Positions 1 to 7,080 are shown, counted from the first letter of the stretch. The stretch: 21,985 nt of DNA from Chloroflexota bacterium (GCA_025935655.1 JAICUV010000023.1:1-21985); one strand, 5' to 3'. The notes: generated by a model not told the origin, from the letters alone. Numbers and translations: made by a program.

Positions 1-1
1 G

Positions 2-1354
2 GTGACCGTCATGACCGCCTACGAGCAGCTGACCGCCGAAGGCTACCTCGAGGCCCACCCGGGACGGGGGACGCTCGTGGCGCCGGGGCTGCCGGACCTC
101 CGGGCGGGCATGCGGCCGCGATCCGTGCCGCGGCTGCCGGGCAAGGCGAGCCCCGGCGTCCTGCCGGAGCCGTCCGGCGGTCCGCGGCGGCCGTTCTTCG
201 AGGGCACGCACTCCCGCCCGCGGTTCGACTTCCGGACGGGATCCACCAGCCTCGACCTGTTCCCGTCGGCGGTCTGGGAGCGGCTGCTGCCGCGGGCGTG
301 GCGCGACCTCGCCTCGGACCCGGAACCCGCGACGACGTACCGCTGGCCGGAGGGCGACCCACGCCTGCGGGCCGAGCTGGCGGCATACCTCGGGATGTCG
401 CGGGCCGTGCGCGCCACGCCGGAGCAGGTCGTCGTGACGGCCGGTGCCCAGGGGGCGTTCGCGACCGCGGGCCGGCTGTGGCTGTCGGACGGGCGGACGC
501 TGGCGATGGAGGACCCCTCCTCGCCCCACCTCCGGCGCACCTTCGAAGGCCTCGGGGTCGAGACGATCCCCGTGCCGGTCGACGACCGCGGGCTGCTCGT
601 GGACCGCCTCCCGGACGGCCCGTCGGGCGTGCTCGTCACGCCCTCGTGGCAGCACCCCAACGGCGGCACGATGCCGGTGGCCCGGCGGATGCACCTGCTG
701 GCCTGGGCGGCCCGCAACCGGGCGGTGGTCATCGAGGACGACTGCGACTCGGAGCTCCGCTACGAGGGGCACCCGCAGCCGTCGCTCCAGGGGCTGGACG
801 ACGCGGGCCGTGTGCTCTACGTCGGGACGTTCTCCAAGGTGCTCTACCCGGGCCTGCGGATCGGCTGCGCCGTCGTCCCGGCCGCCGCCAGCGAGCTGTT
901 CGTCGCGCGCCACGAGGCTGCCTACCGCGGGCCCGGCGCGCTCGAGCAGCGCGCGCTCGCGCTGTTCCTCGCCGAGGGCCACTACGAGCGGCATCTCGCC
1001 CGCCTGCGGGTCCACAACGCCGAGCGGCAGGCCGCGCTCCTCGCCGCGCTCGCCGCCGAGCTGGGCACGGTGGTGTCGGCACGCCCGGCCGCGGCGGGCA
1101 CGCACCTCGTCGTCCGGATCGAGGACGTGTCGCTGTCCGCGACCCAGCTCGCGATGCGCGCACGGGCGCTCGGCGTGGCGGTGGAGCCCCTGTCGTTCTC
1201 CCGCCGGCTGGACGCAGGCGACCGGGAGCTGGCGATCCACTACGCGCGCCTGTCGCCGCCGGAGATCCTCGAGGGCGTCAGGCTGCTCGCCCGGGCGGCC
1301 GAGCGGCGGGCCGGGTCCGGACGTGGAGCAGGCTCGGGCGCGGCGTCCCCGTAG
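2..1354 (+). CDS. MocR/PdxR-type GntR regulator with aminotransferase-like domain (5' end missing)
   Basis: The gene runs in from the left edge. The first visible codon is a GTG, but the opening residues (TVMTAYEQLTAEGYL, then PGRGTLVA) are the end of a GntR winged helix, so about 50 N-terminal residues lie outside. After a linker of roughly 60 residues comes a fold-type I aminotransferase domain. It shows the MocR signature IEDDCDSELRY (Asp247 and Asp249 counted from the first visible codon) and the PLP-lysine motif GTFSKVLYPGLRIG with Lys279. Family members use the PLP domain as a ligand sensor and bind DNA as domain-swapped dimers, for instance controlling vitamin B6 or GABA genes. No pdxS/pdxT or GABA genes are visible, so the target is unknown; it may lie upstream of the window. 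The family assignment is secure; the ligand is not. Confidence 0.93.
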   Translation: MTVMTAYEQLTAEGYLEAHPGRGTLVAPGLPDLRAGMRPRSVPRLPGKASPGVLPEPSGGPRRPFFEGTHSRPRFDFRTGSTSLDLFPSAVWERLLPRAWRDLASDPEPATTYRWPEGDPRLRAELAAYLGMSRAVRATPEQVVVTAGAQGAFATAGRLWLSDGRTLAMEDPSSPHLRRTFEGLGVETIPVPVDDRGLLVDRLPDGPSGVLVTPSWQHPNGGTMPVARRMHLLAWAARNRAVVIEDDCDSELRYEGHPQPSLQGLDDAGRVLYVGTFSKVLYPGLRIGCAVVPAAASELFVARHEAAYRGPGALEQRALALFLAEGHYERHLARLRVHNAERQAALLAALAAELGTVVSARPAAAGTHLVVRIEDVSLSATQLAMRARALGVAVEPLSFSRRLDAGDRELAIHYARLSPPEILEGVRLLARAAERRAGSGRGAGSGAASP

Positions 1355-1394
1355 CGCCGCCGCCCGCGGAGGCGTAAGCCGGCGATAAGCGCAC

Positions 1395-1425
1395 GGTGAG
1401 GGCCGGACAAGGCACCCCCGTCACC
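1395..1425. promoter_or_regulatory. Weak inverted repeat between regulator and next gene
   Basis: GGTGA at 1395-1399 pairs with TCACC at 1421-1425, and the adjoining GGG can pair with CCC across one bulge. There is no T-run. It could end the upstream transcript or sit in the leader of the gene starting 9 bp downstream. Only the complementarity is seen. Confidence 0.25.
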
Positions 1426-1433
1426 CTGCGCGC

Positions 1434-2126
1434 ATGAACGACACCGAGAAGCGACGCGCCAAGCGCCGGCGCAAGGCCGGCAAGCACTACCGCACCTGGG
1501 ACCTCGGCAACGGGATCGAGCAGGCGACACCCGAGGCGGTGTTCAAGGCGATGGGCGGTCTGCCACCGGATCTCGACTGGGATGCGCTGGCGCCCAGCGT
1601 CGTCCCGATCCTCCCACGCCGGCGGCCGCTCCCGCCCCAGGCGGGAGAGCCGTTCCGGGTGACGCTGCCACCGGGGATCCCCACCGGCTTCGGGATCGAC
1701 ATCGGCCCCGCGTTCCTCGTCGTCGGGACGTCCCTCCTCGAGTCGTGGCCCATCGGCCCGGCGGAGCTCGTGGCCACCGGGCTCGAGAACCTCCGTGCGC
1801 GGATGCGCGGCGTCCGTGCGCGGGACCTCGTCGCGCAGGCCATCGACGGCGTCCCGGTGCGGGTGCTCCAGTCCGGGGTCGGCTGCGCCTCGGCGCTCGT
1901 CCTCGTGCCCGACGAGCTCGCCCGGATCTTCGGCGACGACCCGCAGTGCCTGATCGCACCGATGCGCGACCTGCTGATCTCGCTGCCGTTCGACGCGGAC
2001 CGGTCGTTCGTTGGCTGGCTCAACGAGGAGTTCAGCACGATGGATCCGAACGGCCTGGAGCTGGACGCGTTCACGCTGGAGGCCGGCGCGGTGCGCTACG
2101 AGGTCCTGCGTCCACCGCGTGGCTAG
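1434..2126 (+). CDS. Hypothetical protein, DUF1444-like
   Basis: This is a 230-residue soluble protein with no signal peptide or membrane helix. A lysine/arginine-rich head (residues 5-18) precedes a globular part. The order of motifs is helix LVATGLENLRARM, strand VRVLQSGVGCASALVLVPDEL, then CLIAPMRDLLISLP, a hydrophilic helix (SFVGWLNEEF) and a C-terminal strand. That order resembles DUF1444/YtpQ-type proteins, where a short 'NL' helix and an 'SSLLL-P' strand precede a 'V-A-P-RD-LL' strand. The resemblance is from memory and weak, and no biochemical function is established for that family. No Shine-Dalgarno is visible before the ATG. Its stop overlaps the stop of the convergent PKD gene by 4 bases. 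Coding status is supported by length, strong third-position GC and a clean start. Confidence 0.72.
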   Translation: MNDTEKRRAKRRRKAGKHYRTWDLGNGIEQATPEAVFKAMGGLPPDLDWDALAPSVVPILPRRRPLPPQAGEPFRVTLPPGIPTGFGIDIGPAFLVVGTSLLESWPIGPAELVATGLENLRARMRGVRARDLVAQAIDGVPVRVLQSGVGCASALVLVPDELARIFGDDPQCLIAPMRDLLISLPFDADRSFVGWLNEEFSTMDPNGLELDAFTLEAGAVRYEVLRPPRG

Positions 2127-2135
2127 TTGCCGACG
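2118..2135. terminator. Stem-loop containing both stops of a convergent pair
   Basis: CGT-GGC (2118-2123) pairs with GCC-ACG (2129-2135, one bulged G) around a five-base loop. The plus-strand TAG (2124-2126) and the minus-strand TAG (read from 2125 to 2123) share the tetramer CTAG. The stem is short and lacks a T-run, so termination is inferred from position. Confidence 0.35.
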
Positions 2136-3454
2136 GTCACGCTCTCGCTGTGGCTGGCGGTCGCCCCCGTGGTCGAGGTCGCGGCGAGGGTGACCGTCCA
2201 GGTGCCCGCCGAGTCGTACGCGTGGGTCGGGTTGCGCGAGGTCGACGTCGCGCCGTCGCCGAACGACCAGACCCAGGTCGCCGCGTTCTTCGACCGGTTG
2301 GCGAACGCGACGGTCAGCCCGTTGACGGTGTAGGTGAAGTCGACGATCGGGGGCTTCGGGGTCGCCGTCGGGGCGGGCGTCGGCGCGGGCGTTGGTGCCG
2401 GGGTGTCCGTCGGCGCCGGCGTGGGGGCCGGGGTGTCCGTGGGTGCGCTCGTGGGCGGCGGGGTCGGGCCGTCGGTGGGTGCGGGCGTCGGGCTGGGGCC
2501 TCCCGGGCGCGGTGTGGGCGTCGCGCCGGGCACGGTCGGGCCCGGTCCGCCGGCATCGCCGCCGCCCGCGATGTCCGAACCGGTCCCGGTCGTCGCACCG
2601 GGCGCGGGCGTCGTCGCGACCTGCCCGATCGCACGGGGATCACCGGGCGGGAACGTGGGTGCACCCGGCGAGGCGGCGACCGGGCTCGTCGATCCCGCGC
2701 CCGCATCGGGTGTGCCCGTCGCCTCGGCGACCAGGCCGGCGGGCTCCGGCCGCAGCACCCCCGTGACCGCGACGCCGCCGAGCGCGAGGATCGTCGCCAG
2801 CCCGGCGACGACGAGCGCTCCCAGGCGGCGATCACGCCGCGGCGGCTCGGCACTCGCCGTTGCTGCGGGCCCGACGTCCGGCGGAACGGCGTCCACCGGC
2901 CGACCGTCGGTGATCGGCGCGCTGCCGCGGTCCCGCATCGCCGGGGAGAGGTTCGAGGTCGTGCGGGTCGCGAGCGGCGGCGGGGAATCGGCGAGGCGGC
3001 GGGCGAAGGCGGCGGTGGACGCGAATGTCGCGTCGCCGTCCGTGCGCTGGACCGCCGATCGGGCGAGCGGATCGACCATCGTCACGGCCGCCCCTGTGGC
3101 GCCCGGTGGGGGCGTCAAGCCCGGCGCGGGCTGCCCGCTCGTTGGGGCAGTGACGGCCGGCGGGCCGGGCACGCGGTCCGCAGCGGCGCCCGCCGACGTG
3201 GTGGTGGCGGCCGACGTGGTCGTGGCGACCGATGTGGCGGCGCCGGCCGATGTCGCGACCGCACCGGGATCCACGCGCGCGAGGGCGGGGGGCGGGATCG
3301 GCCCGGGCCTCGAATGGGTGGCGGCCGGCCGGTCTGCGGCGGCGCGCCGCTCGCGCCAGCTGCGGAAGCGTCGCCCGAGCAGGCTCCCGACGATCGCCGC
3401 GACGACGATCCCAAGGAGCGCTCCACCGATCAGTGCGATCGACTCGAGCGGCAT
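2123..3454 (-). CDS. Two-helix membrane protein with Pro/Thr linker and C-terminal PKD domain
   Basis: The protein has 443 residues. The ATG at 3454 is preceded by GAGGGG at a good distance; the much longer open frame upstream runs antisense to the dipeptidase gene and is discarded. Order: a hydrophobic helix at about 4-27, an Ala/Thr/Pro-rich middle of about 180 residues, a second helix at about 211-233 preceded by RRDRR, a low-complexity linker of APTP/APTDTP units at about 310-366, and a PKD domain at 370-443 with the hallmark WSFGDG (396-401) and HAYDSAGTWTVTL. PKD domains are extracellular Ig-like adhesion or spacer modules. With both ends outside, the middle segment would be cytoplasmic. 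The linker and PKD domain probably hold the module beyond the envelope. No partner gene is evident. Confidence 0.85.
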   Translation of the reverse strand: MPLESIALIGGALLGIVVAAIVGSLLGRRFRSWRERRAAADRPAATHSRPGPIPPPALARVDPGAVATSAGAATSVATTTSAATTTSAGAAADRVPGPPAVTAPTSGQPAPGLTPPPGATGAAVTMVDPLARSAVQRTDGDATFASTAAFARRLADSPPPLATRTTSNLSPAMRDRGSAPITDGRPVDAVPPDVGPAATASAEPPRRDRRLGALVVAGLATILALGGVAVTGVLRPEPAGLVAEATGTPDAGAGSTSPVAASPGAPTFPPGDPRAIGQVATTPAPGATTGTGSDIAGGGDAGGPGPTVPGATPTPRPGGPSPTPAPTDGPTPPPTSAPTDTPAPTPAPTDTPAPTPAPTPAPTATPKPPIVDFTYTVNGLTVAFANRSKNAATWVWSFGDGATSTSRNPTHAYDSAGTWTVTLAATSTTGATASHSESVTVGN

Positions 3455-3485
3455 CACCCCTCGTCGGCTCGTTGCCCCCTGCGCG

Positions 3486-3544
3486 ATCGTATACGACTGC
3501 GGCCGCCCGCATGGCCCGACCTCGCGCCGTCCGTCCCGTACGCT
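3486..3544. promoter_or_regulatory. Candidate divergent promoters for the PKD and dipeptidase genes
   Basis: On the minus strand TACGAT (3491 to 3486, inside TATACGAT) is a plausible -10 box. It would start a leader of about 25 nt carrying the GAGGGG ribosome site of the PKD gene. On the plus strand TACGCT (3539-3544) would start a leader of about 24 nt carrying the AGGAG site (3565-3569) of the dipeptidase gene. No clear -35 was found for either. Confidence 0.35.
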
Positions 3545-3574
3545 GGGCACGGACACGCAACCCCAGGAGCCCCG

Positions 3575-4798
3575 ATGACCGACGACCAGGCGCCCGCCCG
3601 CCGCCAGCTGCGATATCGCGGCGAACGCTCGTACGGGTATCTCGAGCCCGGTCGCGACTATCGCGCGTTCGCGCTCGCGAGCGAGACGGAGCGCGTGCCG
3701 CCGTTCGTCGTCGAGGTGAGCGAGGCCGAGGAGGCGCGCACCTGGCGGCTGCTGGCGACCCACCCGGCGATCAGCCTCCACGATCACCTCGAGGTCTACC
3801 CGGTCGATCTCGCCGAGGCCGACGACTGGGTCCGTGACGCCCACCCGTTCACGGGCTACGAGGGGCTCGCGCGCTCCGGGTTGGCCGCGGTGTTCGAGAA
3901 CTTCGGCGACGGCACGGCGACGATCACCAGCAAGAGCGGCTGGAAGTGGACGGACGTGATCCACGACATCGGCATGCGCTACGCGGACTGGGCACACCAG
4001 GACTTCGCCATCAGGGCGGAGACGCGTGCCGACATCGCCGACGCCTTCGCGAACGGGCAGGTCGCGCTCATCGGCGCGCTCGAGGCGGCGACGCCGATCG
4101 AGAACGAGCTCGACCGGATCGACGTCCTCTACGGCCTGGGGATCCGGATGCTCGGCGTCACCTACAGCGAATCGAACGCGCTCGGATCCGGGTGCCGGGA
4201 GACGACGGACGGCGGGCTGACCGGCTTCGGACGGCGGGCCGTCGAGCGCATGAACCGGCTGGGCATCCTCATCGACGTCAGCCACGCCGGCGACCGGACG
4301 AGCCTCGACACCATCCAGGCGAGCCGCGTCCCCGTGTGCATCAGCCACTCCGGCTCGCGCGAGCTGTGGCCGATCAGCAAGTGCAAGCCGGACGACGTCA
4401 TCCGGGCGTGCGCGGAGCGCGGAGGCGTCATCGGCATCGAGGCGGCGCCGGGCACGACGATGGTCAAGCCGGATCTCGTCGAGGCGAGCATCGAGACGTT
4501 CATGCGCCACTTCGAGTACTGCGTCGACCTCGTCGGGATCGACGGGGTCACCTTCGGGCCGGACACCTTCTTCGGCGACCATGCCGGCACGTACCTCACG
4601 CCGCAGGGTGCGCTCCTCGCGAGCGGCGATTCCGAGTACGACAGCGTCGTCCCCGAGCACGTCGTGGGGCTCGAGAACATCGGCGACTACCCCAACATCG
4701 TGCGCTGGCTGGTGAAGCACGGCTACAGCGACGACGAGATCGCCAAGGCGACCGGCGGCAACACGCTCCGGGTGCTCGAGCAGGCCTGGGCCCGGTAG
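3575..4798 (+). CDS. Membrane dipeptidase-like metallohydrolase (peptidase family M19)
   Basis: This is a 407-residue protein of the M19/renal dipeptidase family, binuclear-zinc TIM barrels that hydrolyse dipeptides, often with tolerance for D-residues. Visible active-site elements are SLHDHLE (His69, His71), the bridging-glutamate segment ALEAATPIEN (Glu170), IDVSHAGDRTSLD (His237), CISHSGSREL (His258) and a late aspartate in GIDGVTFGPDTFF (Asp323 or Asp330). The C-terminus GGNTLRVLEQ matches the usual ending. There is no signal peptide, so it is probably cytoplasmic despite the family name. AGGAG lies six bases before the ATG. The next gene starts 10 bp after the stop, so the two are likely co-transcribed. 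The first metal motif reads HxH rather than the common HxD. The family call is firm; the substrate is unknown. Confidence 0.9.
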   Translation: MTDDQAPARRQLRYRGERSYGYLEPGRDYRAFALASETERVPPFVVEVSEAEEARTWRLLATHPAISLHDHLEVYPVDLAEADDWVRDAHPFTGYEGLARSGLAAVFENFGDGTATITSKSGWKWTDVIHDIGMRYADWAHQDFAIRAETRADIADAFANGQVALIGALEAATPIENELDRIDVLYGLGIRMLGVTYSESNALGSGCRETTDGGLTGFGRRAVERMNRLGILIDVSHAGDRTSLDTIQASRVPVCISHSGSRELWPISKCKPDDVIRACAERGGVIGIEAAPGTTMVKPDLVEASIETFMRHFEYCVDLVGIDGVTFGPDTFFGDHAGTYLTPQGALLASGDSEYDSVVPEHVVGLENIGDYPNIVRWLVKHGYSDDEIAKATGGNTLRVLEQAWAR

Positions 4799-4808
4799 CG
4801 GAGGCGGC

Positions 4809-5936
4809 ATGGTGGTGGCGACGCGCAAGGTCGGGATCCTCACCGCGGGCGGCGACAGCCCGGGGCTCAACGCCGCGATCCGCGGCTTCGGCAAGGCGGC
4901 CATCGGCTACGGCTGGGAGGTCACCGGCTACCGGGACGGGTTCCGAGGCCTCGCCGAGGACCGGCGGGTCAAGCTCACCTCGTCCGCGCTGGCCGGCATC
5001 CTCACGGTCGGCGGCACGATCCTGGGCACGAGCCGCGACAAGCCGCACCGGATGATCATCGACGGCGAGACGCGGGACATGACGGACGCGATCGTCGCGA
5101 CCTACCGCAAGGCGGGGCTGGACGCGCTCGTGTGCATCGGCGGCGGAGGGACCGCGAAGAACGCGCTGCGCCTGTCGAAGGCCGGGCTCAACATCATCAC
5201 GCTGCCCAAGACGATCGACGCCGACCTCGCGATGACCGACGCCTCGATCGGGTTCGCGACGGCGCTCGAGATCGCCACCGACGCCATCGACCGCCTGCAC
5301 TCAACGGCCCACAGCCATCACCGGATCATCGTGGCGGAGCTCATGGGTCACGGCGCCGGCTGGCTGACGCTGGGGGCGGGGCTCGCCGGCGGCGCGGACG
5401 TGATCCTCATCCCCGAGATCCCGTACGCCGTGGGCAGCATCGCGGCGGCGATCAAGCGCCGGGTGAAGGCGGGAACGAACTTCTCGATCGTCGCGGTCGC
5501 GGAGGGCGCGCGCTCCGTGGAGGATGCGAAGGCGCTGGCCGCGGCGCAGATGCGGATGGAGAAGGCCGGCGACCGGACCGCGAAGGAGGCGGCCCGCGCC
5601 GAGTACGACCTGCTGGAGCTCCAGCATGTCGGCAACACGCTCCGGCTCGCGCACCAGCTCGAGCAGCTCACCGGCCTCGAGTCGCGGGTCACGATCCTGG
5701 GCTACGTCCAGCGCGGCGGGACGCCGTCGCCCGTGGACCGGCTGCTCGGGACGCGCGTGGGATCGGCCGCCGCGGACCTCGTGAAAGAGGGCACCTTCGG
5801 GGTCATGGTCGCGGCCCGTGGCGACACCACCGTGGCGGTGCCGCTCGCCGAGGTGGCCGGGAAGCGGAACCTCGTCCCTGCCGACCACCCGTGGATCGCC
5901 GCCGCGCGTCACGTGGGCACCTGCCTGGGCGACTGA
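4809..5936 (+). CDS. pfkA: 6-phosphofructokinase family enzyme
   Basis: This 375-residue protein has the full PfkA fold signature: GGDSPGLNA (14-22), the phosphoryl-donor loop IGGGGTAKNA (110-119), the catalytic segment PKTIDADLAMTD (133-144), SHHR (169-172), MGHGAGW (179-185) and YVQRGGTPSPVDRLLG near the C-terminus. It phosphorylates fructose 6-phosphate in glycolysis. The lysine in PKTID, where the E. coli ATP enzyme has glycine, is a recognised feature of pyrophosphate-using and related clades. However, the donor loop lacks both the GGDD of PPi enzymes and the GGDG of ATP enzymes. Donor specificity is therefore open (ATP, PPi or polyphosphate). The catalytic aspartate of TID is kept. GGAGG at 4800-4804 precedes the ATG, which lies 10 bp after the dipeptidase stop. 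Confidence 0.92.
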   Translation: MVVATRKVGILTAGGDSPGLNAAIRGFGKAAIGYGWEVTGYRDGFRGLAEDRRVKLTSSALAGILTVGGTILGTSRDKPHRMIIDGETRDMTDAIVATYRKAGLDALVCIGGGGTAKNALRLSKAGLNIITLPKTIDADLAMTDASIGFATALEIATDAIDRLHSTAHSHHRIIVAELMGHGAGWLTLGAGLAGGADVILIPEIPYAVGSIAAAIKRRVKAGTNFSIVAVAEGARSVEDAKALAAAQMRMEKAGDRTAKEAARAEYDLLELQHVGNTLRLAHQLEQLTGLESRVTILGYVQRGGTPSPVDRLLGTRVGSAAADLVKEGTFGVMVAARGDTTVAVPLAEVAGKRNLVPADHPWIAAARHVGTCLGD

Positions 5937-6000
5937 CCCGCCCGCACTGCGCGTGGCTGCGCTGTCCGCTCGAGGGCACCCGCCCGGCCCGCCTCGGGAG

Positions 6001-6137
6001 CCGTTCCCTGTCACCTACGCCTGGAGCGAGTGTTGGCCAGAGGATCCGCGCCGTGGGCACCCACCTACTCGTGGGGGTGGTGCCTGCACGGGATCCGCGG
6101 TCTCGGCCACGCCAAACACTCGCCCCAGTTGTGCCTG
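6001..6137. repeat. Structured repeat element, copy A (about 51-bp subunits, inverted-repeat arms)
   Basis: Two subunits open with CACCTAC (6012 and 6062) and share GGATCCGCG in register; a third, diverged unit starts at 6113. Arms GGAGCGAGTGTTGGC (from 6023) and GCCAAACACTCGCCCC (6111-6126) are complementary with one extra base. An inner hairpin pairs CCACC with GGTGG and GGCA with TGCC (about 6056-6084). No open frame with coding character covers it. It lies just after pfkA and is matched by copy B 277 bp downstream. It could be a mobile-repeat remnant or a structured transcript end; the sequence does not decide. Confidence 0.7.
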
Positions 6138-6170
6138 GGGGAGAACGCCGCGAAGGGCGAGGAATGCGGG

Positions 6171-6277
6171 GATGCGCGCCGGTAGCGGAGTGAGACGACG
6201 CCGGTCGGGAACGTCCGCGCGTCCAGCAGCTGGCGTTCCACTCGCTCGTGAAGGGCGGAGAGAACCCCGTCCCGCGA
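6171..6277 (-). pseudogene. Decayed duplicate of the 3' end of the adjacent reductase gene
   Basis: Starting at GGTAGCGGAG (6181), about 100 bases align with the 3' end of the intact dihydrofolate-reductase-like gene (from 6477) at roughly 70-75% identity by eye. Read on the minus strand, the fragment still spells GTGFSPPF where the intact gene spells GTRFFPPL. The original stop codon is lost, and a one-base deletion near 6251 breaks the frame relative to the intact copy. Only about 35 codons of homology remain. Together with repeat copy A this looks like one half of a tandem duplication. It is not expected to be functional. Confidence 0.65.
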
Positions 6278-6420
6278 CCGTTCGTCGTCACCTACGCGCG
6301 GAGCGAGTGTTGGCGGGCGGTTTCGCGCCGCAGGCAGCCACCTACTCGCCTGGGTTGTGCCTGCATGGGGATCCGGGGCCGGCGCGCCGTCAACACTCGC
6401 TCCACTTGTGCGTGATGGCG
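6278..6420. repeat. Structured repeat element, copy B
   Basis: This is the second copy of the element at 6001. Units open at 6289 (CACCTACGC), 6339 (CACCTACTCG) and 6391 (CAACACTCGC), again at 50-52 bp spacing. Outer arms GGAGCGAGTGTTGGC (6300-6314) and GTCAACACTCGCTCC (6389-6403) pair, and GCAGGCA pairs with TGCCTGC in the centre (about 6330-6364). The stem sequences differ from copy A while pairing is largely kept. It is followed by about 45 unassigned bases and then the 3' end of the reductase gene. Confidence 0.7.
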
Positions 6421-6465
6421 AGATGGCGACGGAAGACCGACCGCCCAGGGCCAGGCTCCGCTCCC

Positions 6466-7026
6466 CTACGCGGTCCGGTAGCGGAGCAGGACGACGCCAG
6501 ACCGGTACGTGCGCGTCTCGACGAGCTCCAGTTCCACCCGCTCGTCGAGCGGCGGAAAGAACCGCGTCCCGCCACCGAGCACGACCGGGTGGACGTACAG
6601 CCGGTACTCGTCCACGAGCCCCGCGGCGATGAGCGAGCCCGCGAGCGTCGGCCCACCGACGTCCATGTCGGCCTCGCTCGCCGACTTGAGCCGCGCGACC
6701 TCGGCCACCGCATCCTCGCGCACGAGCCGCGACCCGTGCTCCACGGCGTCGAGCGAACGGGAGAACACCACCTTGGGCGTCGTCCGCCAGATCCGGGCGA
6801 ACTCGACCATCGCGGGCGTCGCCGCCGGGTCGCGGTCGCCGGCCGGCCAGTAGCCGGCCATCAGCTCGTACATCCGCCTGCCGTAGAGGAAGGTGTCCAT
6901 CGAGCGCGCCTCCTCGTTGAACACCTCGTGCAGCTCCTCGTCGACGCGCACCCAGTCGAGGGAGCGCTCGGGCGAGTCGACGAACCCGTCGAGCGACACG
7001 GACATCGAGAAGCGCAGGCGGCCCAT
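6466..7026 (-). CDS. Dihydrofolate reductase / RibD C-terminal family protein
   Basis: The protein has 186 residues from the ATG at 7026. An in-frame GTG at 7035 would add three residues but overlaps the likely -10 box, so the ATG is preferred. The opening RLRFSMSVSLDGFV, the internal LYGRRMYELMAGYWP, VDVGGPTL-like segment (DMDVGGPTLAGSLIAAGLVDEY) and VVLGGGTRFFPPL are hallmarks of the RibD_C/DHFR-like reductases. These are small NADPH-dependent proteins, common in Chloroflexota and Actinomycetota, and mostly of unknown substrate. They are not the housekeeping folate enzyme: the usual FolA active-site pattern is absent. The 3' end has been duplicated into the repeat region downstream. A 30-bp palindrome sits just upstream of its promoter. 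Confidence 0.88.
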   Translation of the reverse strand: MGRLRFSMSVSLDGFVDSPERSLDWVRVDEELHEVFNEEARSMDTFLYGRRMYELMAGYWPAGDRDPAATPAMVEFARIWRTTPKVVFSRSLDAVEHGSRLVREDAVAEVARLKSASEADMDVGGPTLAGSLIAAGLVDEYRLYVHPVVLGGGTRFFPPLDERVELELVETRTYRSGVVLLRYRTA

Positions 7027-7033
7027 GGCCGAC

Positions 7034-7070
7034 ACACTACCGCGGCCGGCCCCGATCGGGACCGGCCGCG
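7034..7070 (-). promoter_or_regulatory. -10 box plus 30-bp palindromic operator or terminator upstream of the reductase gene
   Basis: On the minus strand TAGTGT (7039 to 7034) lies 7 bases before the ATG at 7026, a spacing that would give a leaderless transcript. One base upstream begins a near-perfect palindrome (7041-7070): CGCGGCCGG arms around CCCGATCGGG, with a single C/A mismatch pair. It covers the -35 region, as a repressor site would. The same sequence could also form a very stable hairpin ending transcripts from the fasciclin gene. Palindrome and spacing are seen; function is inferred. Confidence 0.5.
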
Positions 7071-7080
7071 AGGAACGAGA

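Noticed and set aside
1745..4798. 1017-codon plus-strand open frame
   Set aside because: Only the last 407 codons have family motifs. Earlier codons run through another gene's frame and antisense to the PKD gene, giving Arg/Gly-rich nonsense.
2123..4903. 926-codon minus-strand open frame
   Set aside because: Beyond the ATG at 3454 it is antisense to the dipeptidase gene, whose family motifs are unmistakable; long antisense frames are normal at this GC content.
6001..6420. CRISPR array
   Set aside because: The period of about 51 bp and palindromic pieces look suggestive, but subunits are poorly conserved, there are no unique spacers between identical repeats, and no cas gene is present.
6001..6420. 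Insertion sequence or MITE
   Set aside because: The arms look like terminal inverted repeats, but no transposase is present and no matching target-site duplications were seen at the edges. Kept as a repeat without naming a mobile class.
6278..7026. Integron-type gene cassette (reductase gene followed by attC)
   Set aside because: A DHFR-like gene followed on its own strand by a palindromic element resembles a cassette. But the arms do not fit the RYYYAAC / GTTRRRY core sites, and their polarity is reversed. No integrase is present and the gene is RibD_C-type rather than a dfr cassette gene.
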